From the NCBI GenBank assembly GCA_020342235.1, contig CP073217.1, forward strand, positions 992,001 to 1,056,000: a DNA stretch of 64,000 bases, read 5' to 3'. Below the pieces are notes generated by a model. The model saw nothing but the letters and a program-made list of their open reading frames with translations. It ran no database searches and was not told where the DNA came from. How positions within the stretch are numbered: position 1 is the first letter of the stretch; every line of letters starts with the position of its first letter. Below, piece after piece: positions 9,843 to 20,890 of this stretch. This DNA is from Saccharomycopsis phalli (Eukaryota > Ascomycota > Saccharomycetes > Ascoideales > Saccharomycopsidaceae). Both the position numbers and the translations under genes were made by a program.

Positions 9843-10841
9843 ATGCTGCATAATCCCTTCACCCCAATGTTCCTCCAACTAATCTCACTACTCATCGCAG
9901 CAGCTCTATGGTGGTTCCTCAAATATCGCAACAGAGGCCCGCTACACCCAGTGCAAATTAACGCCCTCTCCTTTGACTGGTCATCCTTCGAGCCAATGAG
10001 GTACAGGCCATTTCGCCCAAAGTACAACATGACCTTGGGTACCTCCAAAACACCCTACAATGAATGGCTACTCATTGACAAAAACTACTTGCTCAGAATC
10101 AACCAGCGACGGTCAATTTTACAGTCGTCCCAGGTCGACCATTGCGTGTTTGCCGCAAAAGAGGCCCAAGAGCCAGTGCAGGAACTCTATGCCCACGTCT
10201 TGGACTTTATCACCAAAAGATACCCTGGAATCTTTGTGGCCAAGCGCAACCACGTCTACAACACCGTCACTGGAGACGTATTGCCGTGGCACGGTGCTGA
10301 TCCCCTCACACTCCTTCGCCGTTTGACCGTCACTCTCGAGGAGGACTTTCTCTTACTCATGAAGGACGGCGACGAGTACCGTCTCAAGGCCGCAACCATG
10401 TGCTTCCCTAGCCACTTTAGTCCCCGCTCAAAGTTCAACAAGCCTTTGACCGAAATCCACCGCCCGGTTCCCCAGTACAAGGCCAAGTTGCAGACGTCCA
10501 TGAACAGGTACTTTGGCAGAATTGCGCCATACAATTTGGTGCTGAGATACAACTGGGGTGTCCAGGCGCACAATAACTTACTAGCAATTGACACTCCACC
10601 GGTGGACGAGAAACACTTGTCACTTCGCGTGGAGCGTCAGACGCTTTGCCGACTTGCAAAGTCACGAGCAATTGTGTTTACGGTGCGAACATATCTCACA
10701 CCATTGAGCGAAATAAAAAAGGAAGGTCTCGCTGAGCAGTTGGCAGAAGCCATTGAGGGTCTTCCTGAGGATATAAAAGAGTACAAAGGCGCCAATTCAT
10801 GGGGTCCCCTTGCTTTGGACTATTTAAGAGACTACAATTGA
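9843..10841 (+). CDS. DUF3445 / heme-dependent oxidative N-demethylase-like protein
   Basis: The 332-residue product begins with one membrane segment (FLQLISLLIAAALWWFL) and then has the conserved DUF3445 body. This includes WHGADPLTLLRRL...LEEDFLLLM, CFPSHFSPRSKFNKPLTEIHRPVPQY, RYNWG and SLRVERQTLCRLAKSRAIVFTVRTYLTPL. Bacterial relatives are described as heme-dependent oxidative N-demethylases; the substrate in fungi is not known to me. The start could also be the ATG at 9867, directly before the membrane segment. The second codon from 9843 is CTG, so it may read Ser. It lies downstream of L2HGDH in the same direction, separated by a minisatellite, so co-transcription is unlikely. Confidence 0.85.
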   Translation: MLHNPFTPMFLQLISLLIAAALWWFLKYRNRGPLHPVQINALSFDWSSFEPMRYRPFRPKYNMTLGTSKTPYNEWLLIDKNYLLRINQRRSILQSSQVDHCVFAAKEAQEPVQELYAHVLDFITKRYPGIFVAKRNHVYNTVTGDVLPWHGADPLTLLRRLTVTLEEDFLLLMKDGDEYRLKAATMCFPSHFSPRSKFNKPLTEIHRPVPQYKAKLQTSMNRYFGRIAPYNLVLRYNWGVQAHNNLLAIDTPPVDEKHLSLRVERQTLCRLAKSRAIVFTVRTYLTPLSEIKKEGLAEQLAEAIEGLPEDIKEYKGANSWGPLALDYLRDYN

Positions 10842-11422
10842 TGAGTCAAGGGATTACGACAATTGGTATAGTTTGCGGTAGAATGAGTTGGTCAGGAAGA
10901 GTCAGCCAAAGAGTCAGCCAAAGAAGAGTCGCTGCAAAATTCAATATACAATTATTTTGTAATCATGAAATTAACGTACACCGTCCGAAATTCCAATTCA
11001 ATGCAGCTCTCAATTTACATATGGCATCAACATGTACTCACTAATAAGGTTTGTAAAGTACAGTTGGGTTTATACAGTAAAATACATGTTATAATATTAG
11101 CCCACTATTCACCTGCTACAAGAATAGAACCAGGCATAACTAGACTCGAGATTGTTGGCAACTGATTGATAATTCTAGCAGAATGGCAACATTTGAAACG
11201 TGCAAATACCGATATTTTCATGTCTAAATGATAAATCCTTGGCTAAATGATAAATCCTTGGCTAAATGATAAATCCTTGGCTAAATGATAAATCCTTGGT
11301 TGAGGAATGTGGCTGTGCCTCAGCCACATTGACACTCAGGAAATCTCGATGATTATCCAGAGAACACAATACAGCACTTTTATCACAATTAATTAATGTA
11401 CTACTATATATTAATGTACCCA
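10842..11422. repeat. convergent intergenic region with 19-bp minisatellite
   Basis: Between 11223 and 11300 the unit CTAAATGATAAATCCTTGG is repeated four times. The rest is AT-rich and unique, and forms the common 3' flank of two convergent genes. Short open frames here show no family resemblance. Confidence 0.75.
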
Positions 11423-12760
11423 TCACTCATACTTATCCTTGAACGCCCACGAAGTGCCGACATCCAATTGTCCTCCATTGTCCTTCATAATTCGGTATAT
11501 CTGAGCAAGCCGCCATTTCCGCTGGAATTTATTGTCCTTGCCGTGCTTCTTCCCATACCCGTATCCATTACTGAGCCCCATTGCTGCCATGTTGCAGCAA
11601 TCCAAGTCTCCCGATAAGTGTGCCCCAATCTCAAACATGCTAATGGCCTTGTTGAACGACTTCTTGACGTGGTACGAGTTTGCAATCCCGTAGATTGACA
11701 AGCCGATACTCGTCTGGTTATCCTTGCCAAAGTACGCGTTGAGAAACGTGTGCAACTCCAGGAACGTGAGATTGTTGTCGACGATTCCTTCAGGATTGGA
11801 CTCCGCCTGCTGCGCCAAGTGCTCGACCAACTCGCGAAAATAACCCCTCGAATACAACCGCTTGAGCACCATGCTGTTACGAGCACTGCGCCGGAACAAG
11901 CGCAAGATCTTCTCGTCGCCAAAGGCAGGCAGCGTCGAGTCACTGGCGAATTGGATCAACCAGTTACCGAGCAATACTTGTGAGAGTGGGATGGGGATTC
12001 CTTGTTTGTCGGCGACGCTTTCAAGCACCTCGACATTCGAGTCGTGCTGCCGCAACTGCTGATGGTCGTCGGTATGCTGCTTGAAGTACGATATGGCGCG
12101 TTTGAACACCTCCAAGGCGCCAACAAGCGGCGCAAAATACTCGAGTAACGACTCCAAGTCGCGCGGGTTGTTTTGACGGAAGCTCTCAAACTCGGTTCCT
12201 ACGGTGAAACCAAGATCGCCTGTCAAGTCGCCGCCAAGAAGCAACCAATTCATTAAACAGTTGTCGACATCGGCGCCGCCAAACGCGTCCTCCAAGCGTC
12301 CGCCAAAAAAATAAATGTCCGCCATTTCCTCCCACTTGTAGTTGAACGCGTCATAGTAATGCTCGGCAACAAAGCTGCTGAGCTGCAACTGGCGCACATC
12401 CGCCTCGTCGGTCTTGTCCAAGTTATGCCGGTGGATCTTCCACTTGGCGCTGAGTTTGTCGCCAACCCCCGCGCTGCCGGTTTCGTCGTCGGACCTGCTG
12501 TGCGTGCTTCCCACGTCGCTGAAACTCATCTGCGGCGAGCCGCCTGGAACCTGGAGACTCTGTCCACCCAACGACGGCGCCTCCTGGCGATCTGGGGTCT
12601 TTGGTGTCCACGACTTGCGCTTGAAGAACGTGCGGAACGAGCTCTGACGCTTCGGAGTCCCGGTGCCGCCACTCGTGCCATTGTCCGACCCAGAAGTATC
12701 GATGCTAATGGAGATCCGGCTGCTTTTCGCTGGCTGATCCGGCTGGCTGTGTTCGTTCAT
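11423..12760 (-). CDS. Dsf2-like helical-repeat protein (Sel1/TPR type), function unknown
   Basis: The 445-residue product has a disordered Ser/Thr-rich N terminus (1-105; basic FKRKSW patch). From about residue 115 there is an all-helical region with an FFGGRLEDAFGGADVDNCLMNWLLLGG block. Near the end are Sel1/TPR-like hairpins (GLSIYGIANSYHVKKSFNKA, and an MFEIGAHLSGDLDCCNMAAMGL stretch). The terminal RKWRLAQIYRIMKDNGG...GTSWAFKDKY resembles the end of S. cerevisiae Dsf2 and related fungal proteins from memory. The fit is moderate and no reaction can be assigned. The ATG at 12760 is supported by the divergent intergenic region. Confidence 0.75.
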   Translation of the reverse strand: MNEHSQPDQPAKSSRISISIDTSGSDNGTSGGTGTPKRQSSFRTFFKRKSWTPKTPDRQEAPSLGGQSLQVPGGSPQMSFSDVGSTHSRSDDETGSAGVGDKLSAKWKIHRHNLDKTDEADVRQLQLSSFVAEHYYDAFNYKWEEMADIYFFGGRLEDAFGGADVDNCLMNWLLLGGDLTGDLGFTVGTEFESFRQNNPRDLESLLEYFAPLVGALEVFKRAISYFKQHTDDHQQLRQHDSNVEVLESVADKQGIPIPLSQVLLGNWLIQFASDSTLPAFGDEKILRLFRRSARNSMVLKRLYSRGYFRELVEHLAQQAESNPEGIVDNNLTFLELHTFLNAYFGKDNQTSIGLSIYGIANSYHVKKSFNKAISMFEIGAHLSGDLDCCNMAAMGLSNGYGYGKKHGKDNKFQRKWRLAQIYRIMKDNGGQLDVGTSWAFKDKYE

Positions 12761-13576
12761 GGTGGGGTGTCAAACGAGACAAGTTGCAAGACTGCCACTG
12801 CAAGGTTTTGAGCGCATGCGAACCAGGACCACGGGTCATTACGTACCCGGTATCCGTGCAATGGAATCGCGGTTCTTGGGCTAAAGTAGCGGCACTAATA
12901 CAATTGGCCGAGGCGAATTGGGTTTTCGCGGCATCTCGGCATATCCGGTGCCATTTGGGTCCCGAGATCTGATTTGCATGGCGAGATTCGTAGTGAGTAT
13001 CTGTGGGTGGCCGTGATAGGCATCCTTGATATGTACCAGTGGTGTATTCAGATACGACGTGTTTTTACCGAAAATCCAATTGGCAAATTCAATTGGCAAA
13101 TCCAATTGGCAAATCCAACCGGCATGATGAATTGGCCGTTGTTGGTTTACTCTGTTTAAACGTGTCTTGCAAGTACTTGGTGGCAGGTGATTCTGCTGGT
13201 TATAGATTTGTAGTACATTAGGATATGCAATACATGGAGAATCAGTGATATGATCCAGGGGAATTATTCACTTTACAGCATGAATTTTGCATGGCATTTG
13301 CATGAACTTTTAAATTTCGACTCTTGCACTATTAATTATCATCACCTACCCAGTACCACTTGGCCAATTGCCATTGTTTATCCACCACGTCCATTTACAT
13401 TTCCTCAATGCATAACCACCTACCCTCACAATTATGTCACCTACACTTCACAACTAAGTCACCTACCTTCACAACTAAGTCACCTACCTTCACAACTAAG
13501 TCACCTACCTTCACAACTAAGTCACCTACCTTCACAACCATAAGTGGTCGACCCCTCACAACTAAGTCACCCACCC
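12761..13576. repeat. intergenic region with two short tandem arrays
   Basis: At about 13075-13125 the unit CAATTGGCAAATC occurs three to four times. From about 13427 to 13600 the 21-bp unit CACAACTAAGTCACCTACCTT repeats six to seven times, reaching the stop codon of the PMT gene. 12761-13070 holds the promoter of the Dsf2-like gene. No gene seen. Confidence 0.8.
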
Positions 13577-15772
13577 TCACAACCCATAAGTCACCTTTAG
13601 ACCACTCCAGAAATCACAAAACTCCATCACAAGAACCACACCAACCACAACATAACCTCCACGAGACATCCACCCCACAATCAACTCGAAAAACTCGCCC
13701 ACCAACACAACCAAAAAATAATGGCTCGCCATATAATTGTGCGTGAGCATCTTTCTCCCCGACAACACTAGTGGCACGAAATGAACCATAAACCCCATCA
13801 CATGATCAGCAGCCGCACAGCTGAATCTCGCCTCACTGACACTCATGGCCCGTGGCACTTCCACCGCCTCATCACTGAATACAAAAGTGCCCCAGTACTT
13901 TAAATTCAAGACCACCAGCAACATATTATACACCAAGTACCCAGCCACCACAGCAAGTCCCCAGCGTTGCACCGTGGTCTGACTGGCATACACAATTTCC
14001 TTGTTGCCGTCCACAAAATAAACCACAGGACACACCGAGGTCAAGAAACTGGTCGGCTCGACCTCCTGGGGGTGTTCTCCCAAGTGGATCTTGTACGAAC
14101 GTGCCAACCGGTACACCGCATAAATGTAGTCGAAAAACTTCTCCACCAACAACTGCCGATGCAAAACCACCCGTGGCTCGTCCGCCAAGAGCGGATGGTA
14201 GTTGTCTTCAATGTAGAACACCGACCGGGTGAGCGAGGCTTCCTTGACGCAAATGACCTCCTGTTGGTTGTCAGCCCAGTCAGGTAACGTGAGGTCGTGC
14301 GAAAGCAAGTTGCATTGGAGTCCACGGTTGTATAACGTGAACCCCGAGGTCAATGGGTGGATCCGCGAGTCATTGACCGTGTTATCGATGACCAATGGCA
14401 TATTTCGTGCCACTGCGATCTTCCAGTTGTCTCCACTCTCACCTTTGTACCCGGTTCTGTCCTTTGCACTGACCTCGTAGTCGTATTCCTGCTCCGACAC
14501 CGGTCCTCGAAGGTCGTTCACATGAAGATACTTCCCCGTCAACACATGCCGGAGCCGGATAAACTCGTTCTCCATCACATATCTCTTGGCCTCAAAGTAC
14601 GTGGCGTTGTCTGTCGGCCGAGGATACTCCACAATCCACTCGTTGTTTGGGTCTCTGTAGTTGTACAACGTCACCTGCTGCTCCAATGATCCCTTGGGAT
14701 AGTTCTTCTTGTGCGAGTGCAAATATCCTCCAAGCGTGTCTGCGTGCCGAATGGTGACCTTGCTACCATAGAGAATATTAAAAGGAATGTTTGACTCGAA
14801 AGTCGTGGCGTTGACTCCCAACGGATTGCCTGCCAAGTTGCCCTGGAACGTGCTGGTCATTAATGAGTAGCCCTGGTCATCCGACAAGTCGTTGATTTTC
14901 GAGACAAGCCGAAGGTTGATGACATTGACGCCAAAGAAAATTGCCCAGGGGATCGCCACAATAAACATACCCACAACAAAAAAGTATGCAAACGTGTGCC
15001 GTCTCTTGTTGGAAAGCCCCAAGTCGCCCATTATAAACCAGCCTCTCTTCAACTGGAGCAAACCCACCCAGATAAGCGTGAGAAAACCCTGATACTTTGT
15101 CGCCACCAATGCACCCAATGCCAATCCAAGCAAATAGAGGATCTTGTACCACGACTTGGTGAAAATCTGCTGCTGGGAAAGCCTTGCGGACAAAAAGCTA
15201 ACAATGGCAATTCCTAGAAGATGCAACGCGTCAATGGAAAAGAATCTCGATGACAAGATAAACGACTTGTCAAAAACAAGCACAGCTGCCCCACAAAGCG
15301 CACTCACTCTTCTGCCACCAGTGGCACGTAGCACAAAATAAGTGACCAACACCGTAGCAATTCCCAGAAATCCCGAAACTAACCGAAGGGCCTTGAATGG
15401 GAAACTTTCTGGATAACTCTCATACAATTTCTGCGGGAAAAACCCAGTGTACCCCAAAGACTGGGCCAAAAAGGCAAGAACCAGCTTCCCCAAGGGTGGA
15501 TACAAGTCCAAGTAGAATTGATTGTGGATGAAGTTGTTTAGTGACCGAAGAATGCCATACTCAGGAACCACAAGCTTCTCTGGACTCTCAATACGGTAGA
15601 GAAGTACACTTGTAGCTAGCACCAACAAAATATTGACGTACACCAAATCAGCACTGCCAATCGCATGGAACGGCCGAAGAGAACCAAAATATGGCCTTAA
15701 ATAGCCCTTTTTCCGTCTTGGCTCATAGTATGCCAATTCACGGGCCTCTTTGGCGGGGGTTTTCTCATCCAT
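13577..15772 (-). CDS. protein O-mannosyltransferase family, degenerate catalytic motifs
   Basis: PMTs transfer mannose from dolichyl-phosphate-mannose to Ser/Thr in the ER lumen. The 731-residue product has the PMT layout: cytosolic N terminus, several membrane helices, a luminal MIR region (about 310-500; GGYLHSHKKNYPKGS, RLRHVLTGKYLHVN, NWKIAVARN) and a hydrophobic C terminus. The first luminal loop aligns without gaps to Pmt1/2, but the acidic pair DE reads PE and the DxHPP motif reads DLYPP. The late HHYLPALYF-type motif reads HNYMASHYF. The MIR part and length argue for a real gene. Catalysis is doubtful; it may be a regulatory or partner subunit. It is closest in general look to the PMT2/PMT6 branch, but I do not give a symbol. 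ATG at 15772; the longer open frame lacks an ATG. Confidence 0.85.
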   Translation of the reverse strand: MDEKTPAKEARELAYYEPRRKKGYLRPYFGSLRPFHAIGSADLVYVNILLVLATSVLLYRIESPEKLVVPEYGILRSLNNFIHNQFYLDLYPPLGKLVLAFLAQSLGYTGFFPQKLYESYPESFPFKALRLVSGFLGIATVLVTYFVLRATGGRRVSALCGAAVLVFDKSFILSSRFFSIDALHLLGIAIVSFLSARLSQQQIFTKSWYKILYLLGLALGALVATKYQGFLTLIWVGLLQLKRGWFIMGDLGLSNKRRHTFAYFFVVGMFIVAIPWAIFFGVNVINLRLVSKINDLSDDQGYSLMTSTFQGNLAGNPLGVNATTFESNIPFNILYGSKVTIRHADTLGGYLHSHKKNYPKGSLEQQVTLYNYRDPNNEWIVEYPRPTDNATYFEAKRYVMENEFIRLRHVLTGKYLHVNDLRGPVSEQEYDYEVSAKDRTGYKGESGDNWKIAVARNMPLVIDNTVNDSRIHPLTSGFTLYNRGLQCNLLSHDLTLPDWADNQQEVICVKEASLTRSVFYIEDNYHPLLADEPRVVLHRQLLVEKFFDYIYAVYRLARSYKIHLGEHPQEVEPTSFLTSVCPVVYFVDGNKEIVYASQTTVQRWGLAVVAGYLVYNMLLVVLNLKYWGTFVFSDEAVEVPRAMSVSEARFSCAAADHVMGFMVHFVPLVLSGRKMLTHNYMASHYFLVVLVGEFFELIVGWMSRGGYVVVGVVLVMEFCDFWSGLKVTYGL

Positions 15773-15879
15773 CTTACCGATGCTGTATGCTTGTTGTTCA
15801 TCTACATTACATCTGCAGAGGGTAACCAAAACCCAACCAAGCCAACTGCAAATGCCAATTATAACATGTTTATCTACAG

Positions 15880-16443
15880 ATGCTATTGAGCTACATGTTG
15901 CTTTTTATATTTCTTCTCGTTTCTTGTGTCTATGCAAATACCGAATCGTTGTTGATTACAATTACTGGCTCGCCCGAAAAGCTTCCCGAGTTGGATGTAC
16001 TTACTTCGCTAATACCCAACAGCAAACAGTCCCTAAACCTTTCAGTGAGCCACTTGCACAATACAGAGTACTCGTTTGGGAAAAAAGGGATCCAAGAGTC
16101 TTGGGTCAGGCTAAACGATGTCCTGCTCAACAGTACATATAATTTCAGATTCTGCTGGCCTGCGACTTATCCCATCCTGATAGATCTCACTCCCAAGTGC
16201 TTTGAGACATTGTACGATGCCCCACAATGCTATGTGCAAATAACATACTATGCAAAGTACTATACTAGCAACGACTTGATGCTCACAGATCTACAGGTAC
16301 CAGTAGATGTGCATCTTGTTGAATTGAGTTATGGCTTCATTCCAAAGGATATCGAGCCAATTGTCGGTATAATTGCCAGCCTAGTGCTCATTGGAATACC
16401 GTCGGTTAATTTCATCTACAAGTTCATCAAAGAGGCTACTTGA
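15880..16443 (+). CDS. PGA1: ER membrane protein, PGA1-like (GPI-mannosyltransferase II partner)
   Basis: The 187-residue product has a cleavable signal peptide (MLLSYMLLFIFLLVSCVYA, then NTESLL). A luminal domain follows with N-glycosylation sites (NLS, NST) and a conserved-looking FCWPATYP stretch. One C-terminal membrane helix (IVGIIASLVLIGIPSVNFIY) and a short basic tail complete it. Size and topology fit Pga1, the essential Gpi18 partner that adds the second mannose of GPI anchors. Assignment rests on topology and a few residues, so it is tentative. It diverges from the PMT gene across 107 bp, pairing two ER mannosylation genes on one promoter. Its base composition is more AT-rich than its neighbours. 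Confidence 0.6.
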   Translation: MLLSYMLLFIFLLVSCVYANTESLLITITGSPEKLPELDVLTSLIPNSKQSLNLSVSHLHNTEYSFGKKGIQESWVRLNDVLLNSTYNFRFCWPATYPILIDLTPKCFETLYDAPQCYVQITYYAKYYTSNDLMLTDLQVPVDVHLVELSYGFIPKDIEPIVGIIASLVLIGIPSVNFIYKFIKEAT

Positions 16444-16643
16444 GATGTCGAATTTGCACATGTAACGTTGTGATTTGCCAACAATGAATATAATTGCCAG
16501 CCGTCAGCTGAAAAATTCAGGGTCTTTTAAAGTCAGATTCATATCGGTGATGCCCTCTCATTATGTATAATATACATCTCGAAAATTCCCAGTCAAGATC
16601 ATACATTGTATACCAATTATGTTAAAAAATGCTAATCATTTAC

Positions 16644-16648
16644 ATCTA
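16644..16648. repeat. target-site duplication (left copy)
   Basis: ATCTA precedes the left LTR and is repeated at 21617-21621 after the right LTR. This is the 5-bp duplication made on integration. Confidence 0.9.
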
Positions 16649-16941
16649 TATAACGAATTTAGTCCGGGCTAATCGTTATAACACTTATAATCCTTATCCA
16701 ACAGCCCAAGGCCTGCTGACTACAATGTATAAGTTGTAAGATGAGCTCAGAATACCAGTGCCGTTCATGTTGTTCTCTTTTCTATTTATCATTCTCTTAA
16801 GTAGGGTAAACCTAACCTTATCGTCCAAGTGAGATCATCATGTCTCCTTAACCATTCATCCAGTACCAGATCATTAACACGTGCCATGTTCACATGACCA
16901 CGTTGTCACGTGAAAGGTCCACCTGACCTTATATCGTTACA
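16649..16941 (-). repeat. LTR (3' LTR of the element)
   Basis: This is a 293-bp direct repeat of 21324-21616. I read the two copies as the same base for base. It contains CACGTG and TCACGTGA boxes near its element-5' end. Confidence 0.93.
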
Positions 16942-18149
16942 TTTTCCCCCATTTAATTTTGGGCGACTCGACCAAACACTAGGGCACGCTTCTTCTTCAG
17001 ACCGCCCCTGCTCCATTAATCTTTGATGGTGTTCAAAGGTTCGGGATTGTATCCATTCAGGAGGAGTGGTAACCGGTTCCAAATAGTTCTGGTAAATCAT
17101 AACAGAGCTATCATTTCTTGTCTCTGATATTGCCATAATCTTGTCAAAATTCGATTCTAGTTGAATCCCTGTTTCCATTATTTCTACCGAATGATATTTC
17201 CTCATAGTTTCGGTAGTTGCGGTAGTTGTTTTCCTGAGGAGATACGTACTTGGTACGCATCCTAGTTGGATGTCTTGTGACTGCAATCAATCCAACGAGA
17301 GTGCGTACGAACTTAGCTTGTGCAGAGTTCGTGTGTTTAACCATCCTTCACTGGAGTAATGCTAGTTACCCTTCTCCCTCAGTAACGAATGTTCGGTTCC
17401 AACTGAACTTAATGATTTATGTTGCTTGTGCTTCCAACATCTGAATATGAATGCCGGGGATGCTTTGGAATGGGCGTCGACCAGATGGAGGTGCGGTTAA
17501 TTTGTCGTAACTTTCCACAGTAATCCAATGAGCTGAAATTAGTCACTTCCTCCGCTGTTTCTATTGTATGAATATGCAGTGAGTCTCGCCCGCTTTGTTA
17601 GATGGTCGCCCCGACCATGATGGAGTATCCCGTTCGGCTCTGACGACGGAATCCTAAGATAACATCAACGAGCCAGTCCGACCAACTGGCGTGCGGACTT
17701 CTGGAAGTCATATGTGATGTCAACAGTATGCTGGTTTAACTCTTTCTCTGGTACCAGTACTGATAACAGTTCACCAGCGACATATAGTTCGTCACAACTT
17801 AGGTCAATTGAGGCAAGTTCTTAGATTCAAATACCATCCTTGTGATTCTCCAGTGTAAACTCATTCGTTTCGTGTGCACCGTTTCTATTATCCTGTGTCG
17901 AAGCGATACCCAATCAAACCACGCCGTTGGTTAAAATTCTTGAAAAACAAGTAGTTTGAGAGTATCCATCGTACCAACTTTAAGCTTCTTTATACGATTC
18001 GTCTTTTGCTTCGCGCACACTATATCCACCCAGGATTTGGTATATTTCCTGGAGTGGTTGTCCGCGGTACTGTCTATTTTGGTGACCTGTGGAATTCTGG
18101 CGGCTACTGTATCGGGTAGCTCGGAAGGTATAACTTGCTTATCCCCTGG

Positions 18150-18295
18150 TTTTTAATCTGGTTTATCTTCTGGCTCTTAATCTGGTTTATCTTCTGGCTC
18201 TTAATCTGGTTTATCTTCTGGCTCTTAATCTGGTTTATCTTCTGGCTCTTAATCTGGTTCATCTTCTGGCTCTCAATCTGATTTATTAGCTGGGA
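18150..18295 (-). repeat. 24-bp tandem repeat inside the LTR element
   Basis: The unit TTAATCTGGTTTATCTTCTG plus GCTC repeats about six times in the internal region of the retroelement. It is a low-complexity expansion. Confidence 0.8.
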
Positions 18296-20331
18296 TCTTT
18301 TCATCAGCTTGTAAATCTCCTAGGTGGACAGTTTCTGTTAGCGGGGTATTCCGGCTAAGTGCAACCGTTGTTTTATTAGGGTGGTCGGCTTTGTGCCGTA
18401 TTATGCATAGAGGTCCACTAGGTAATATTTCCATCTCAAGAGGCTGTAACTATTCTGTATCTGCCTCAAAAGGTATAGTGAGATACTATCTGCACTGTTC
18501 CAAAGATTCAATAACAGTATGTAATTCTTTCTCCCGTACGTCATAATTTAACTGGGCACCCTGCATTGTCTTTGACATGTAAGCTATTACGCCCGTCGTT
18601 TTTTCCGCTTTCATCATACTGCTCGAGAACGGCTCCAATGTGTCCTTTTGACGCATCAGAAGTGACTCTGCAAGTGAGACTTGGGTCGAAGATCTGTAGT
18701 ATAGGAGCGTGAGTTAGCTTGTGCTTTAATATCTTTACTGTTTTCTTTATAACCTCCTGTTCCACTGGCTTATCATTAAAATAGTCGTTGAGGGGTTTCA
18801 CAATCTGTGAGAATCCTGCAATGAATCGACGGTAATAACCCGTCAACCCCACAAACGATCTAGCTTGAGCCGGTGTTTCTACCACAAAATCTTCGACAGC
18901 CGTGATCTTTTCGTTCTCGACAGAGATGCCTGCTGCGGATATTTGATAGCCAAGAAAATTGACGTTCGTTAGATAAAAGGATGATTTCTTTCGACTCACT
19001 ACCAAGTTAGCTTTTCGTAATACTTCCATGACTCGGTGGATATGGATCTGATGACTTCCGACGTCCGGTGAGAAAATAAAAATATCGTCCAAATACACAA
19101 CGCAGAACTTCTCAAGCGGAACAAGTAATTCATTCATGACCGCTTGGAAGGTGGCGGGTGCATTTCAAAGTCCGAAGGGCATCACATTCCAACCATATTG
19201 GCCAAATGGGGTTACCATTGCTGTCTTATGCCGGTCGTCGGGGTGAATCAGAATCTGGTGGTATCCACTAACTAAATCTAACTTGGAGTAAATCTTGGGG
19301 CCATGGATGTGATCTAACAAATCTTCAATTCGCGGTAGGGGAAATCGGGATTTCACCGTAATCTCATTCAAGCTCCGAAAATCCACACAAAGTCGCTTAC
19401 TTCCGTCCTTCTTCTTGACAAACAACACAGGGGCTCCGTAGGGAGATGACGTAGGAAATATTCTTTTGCTGTTAATGAGATCTTTTATCTGTTCTTTTAG
19501 TTCGGCTCTATTTTCAGGGCTCAACCGGTAAGGCCGCTTATAACTAGGGTTGCTTCCGGGAATAATGTGGATCCGATGGGTGACTCTATCAAAAGAGGCT
19601 CCTCCCGTTTTCATATCTTCACGGATCACATCTTTATACTTTGTCAAAATTTTTATCTCTTCTTTTCTAAGTTTATCCAAGTTAATCTTTTCTTCGTCGC
19701 AACGGGATGAACGTACGGTCGATATCTTGGTCTCTTTCTCTAATCTGACCCTGTCCTCAATTTCTCTTTGTGGTACGTCATAGCCGGCGGAATTACTTTT
19801 TATACGGTCCTCTCTCTTAAACCGTTCTGACCAGGAGTCGGGAGAAGAGGATTCGGTCGGCGAGGGGTCAGAGGGGATTCCGGATTTCATCAGCCTCGAC
19901 CACGTCTCAAACTCGACAATTTGTAAATTATTAATCTTTATCTCATCCTCCGCTCGTTGAGGGAATTCATTGTCTTGTTTTGGGTCAAGAGTAACCAAAA
20001 TCGTGTAGCATTCTGCTGACAGCGATTTTAAGAGGCGATTCGCCTTTCTCGAGCTCATGAGTGTAATCAGCCGTTCCGATTCACCGTGTTTCTGAAAATT
20101 GAATCGAGCCAATCCCAGTATTGTACAATAGTGGGTTGCCCAATAATACAACCGTGCGCACCTTTTCTGACACGAGTAGGGGGAATCGGAGTTCATTCTT
20201 AGCATGGGTTTCCCTGCGTTGAAAGGAACACTGAGCCCGTTCGTCGGTCTGTTCCCTAATTCTTTCTGCTGCATCGGCGTGAAATTTAGTTTAATCGCTG
20301 TTCTTAGCTCAAGACGGTAATTGGTCCTTAC

Positions 20332-20890
20332 AAAACAATCTTACAGTCAAGGAACTGACTCTCATATCCCACTTCCGTCTTGGCTTTAGTCCATTCTGGG
20401 AAGGGAGGAATCTTTCATGCTTTGCATGTCGTCTGACGGAGTTATCAACTCACTATCGGGACGATCTTACAGTCAGGGAGCAAACTCTCGTCCTCATTCC
20501 ATTTTTATCTTAATTTATTATTGGAGGAGAAGAGTCTTTCATGCTTTGCATGTCGTCTAACGGAGTTATCAACTCACTATCGGGACGATCTTACAGTCAG
20601 GGAGCAAACTCTCGTCCTCATTCCATTTTTATCTTAATTTATTATTGGAGGAGAAGAGTCTTTCATGCTTTGCATGTCGTCTGACGGAGTTATCAACTCA
20701 CTGTCGGACGATCTTACAGTCAGGGAGCTGACTCTCGTCTTACTTCCATTTTATCTTAATTTATTATTGGAGGAGAGGAGTCTTTCATGCTTTACATGTC
20801 GTCTGACGGGATTATTAACTCACCGTTGGGACGATCTTACAGTCAGGGAGCTGAATCTCATCTTACTTCCATTTTATTTCTTCATTAGAC
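20332..20890 (-). repeat. about 122-bp tandem repeat in the retroelement leader
   Basis: Four to five copies of a 120-125 bp unit (landmarks CTTTCATGCTTTGCATGTCG and CGATCTTACAGTCAGGGAGC) lie between the primer-binding site and the coding part of the element. Confidence 0.85.

Noticed and set aside
9690-9878. 62-codon minus-strand frame with NGIDEAN repeats
   Set aside because: It is a translation of the CATCTATACCATTAGCCT minisatellite.
18150-18295. Basic repeat protein (KINQIKSQ units) on the minus strand
   Set aside because: It lies inside the broken LTR element and only reflects a 24-bp tandem repeat.
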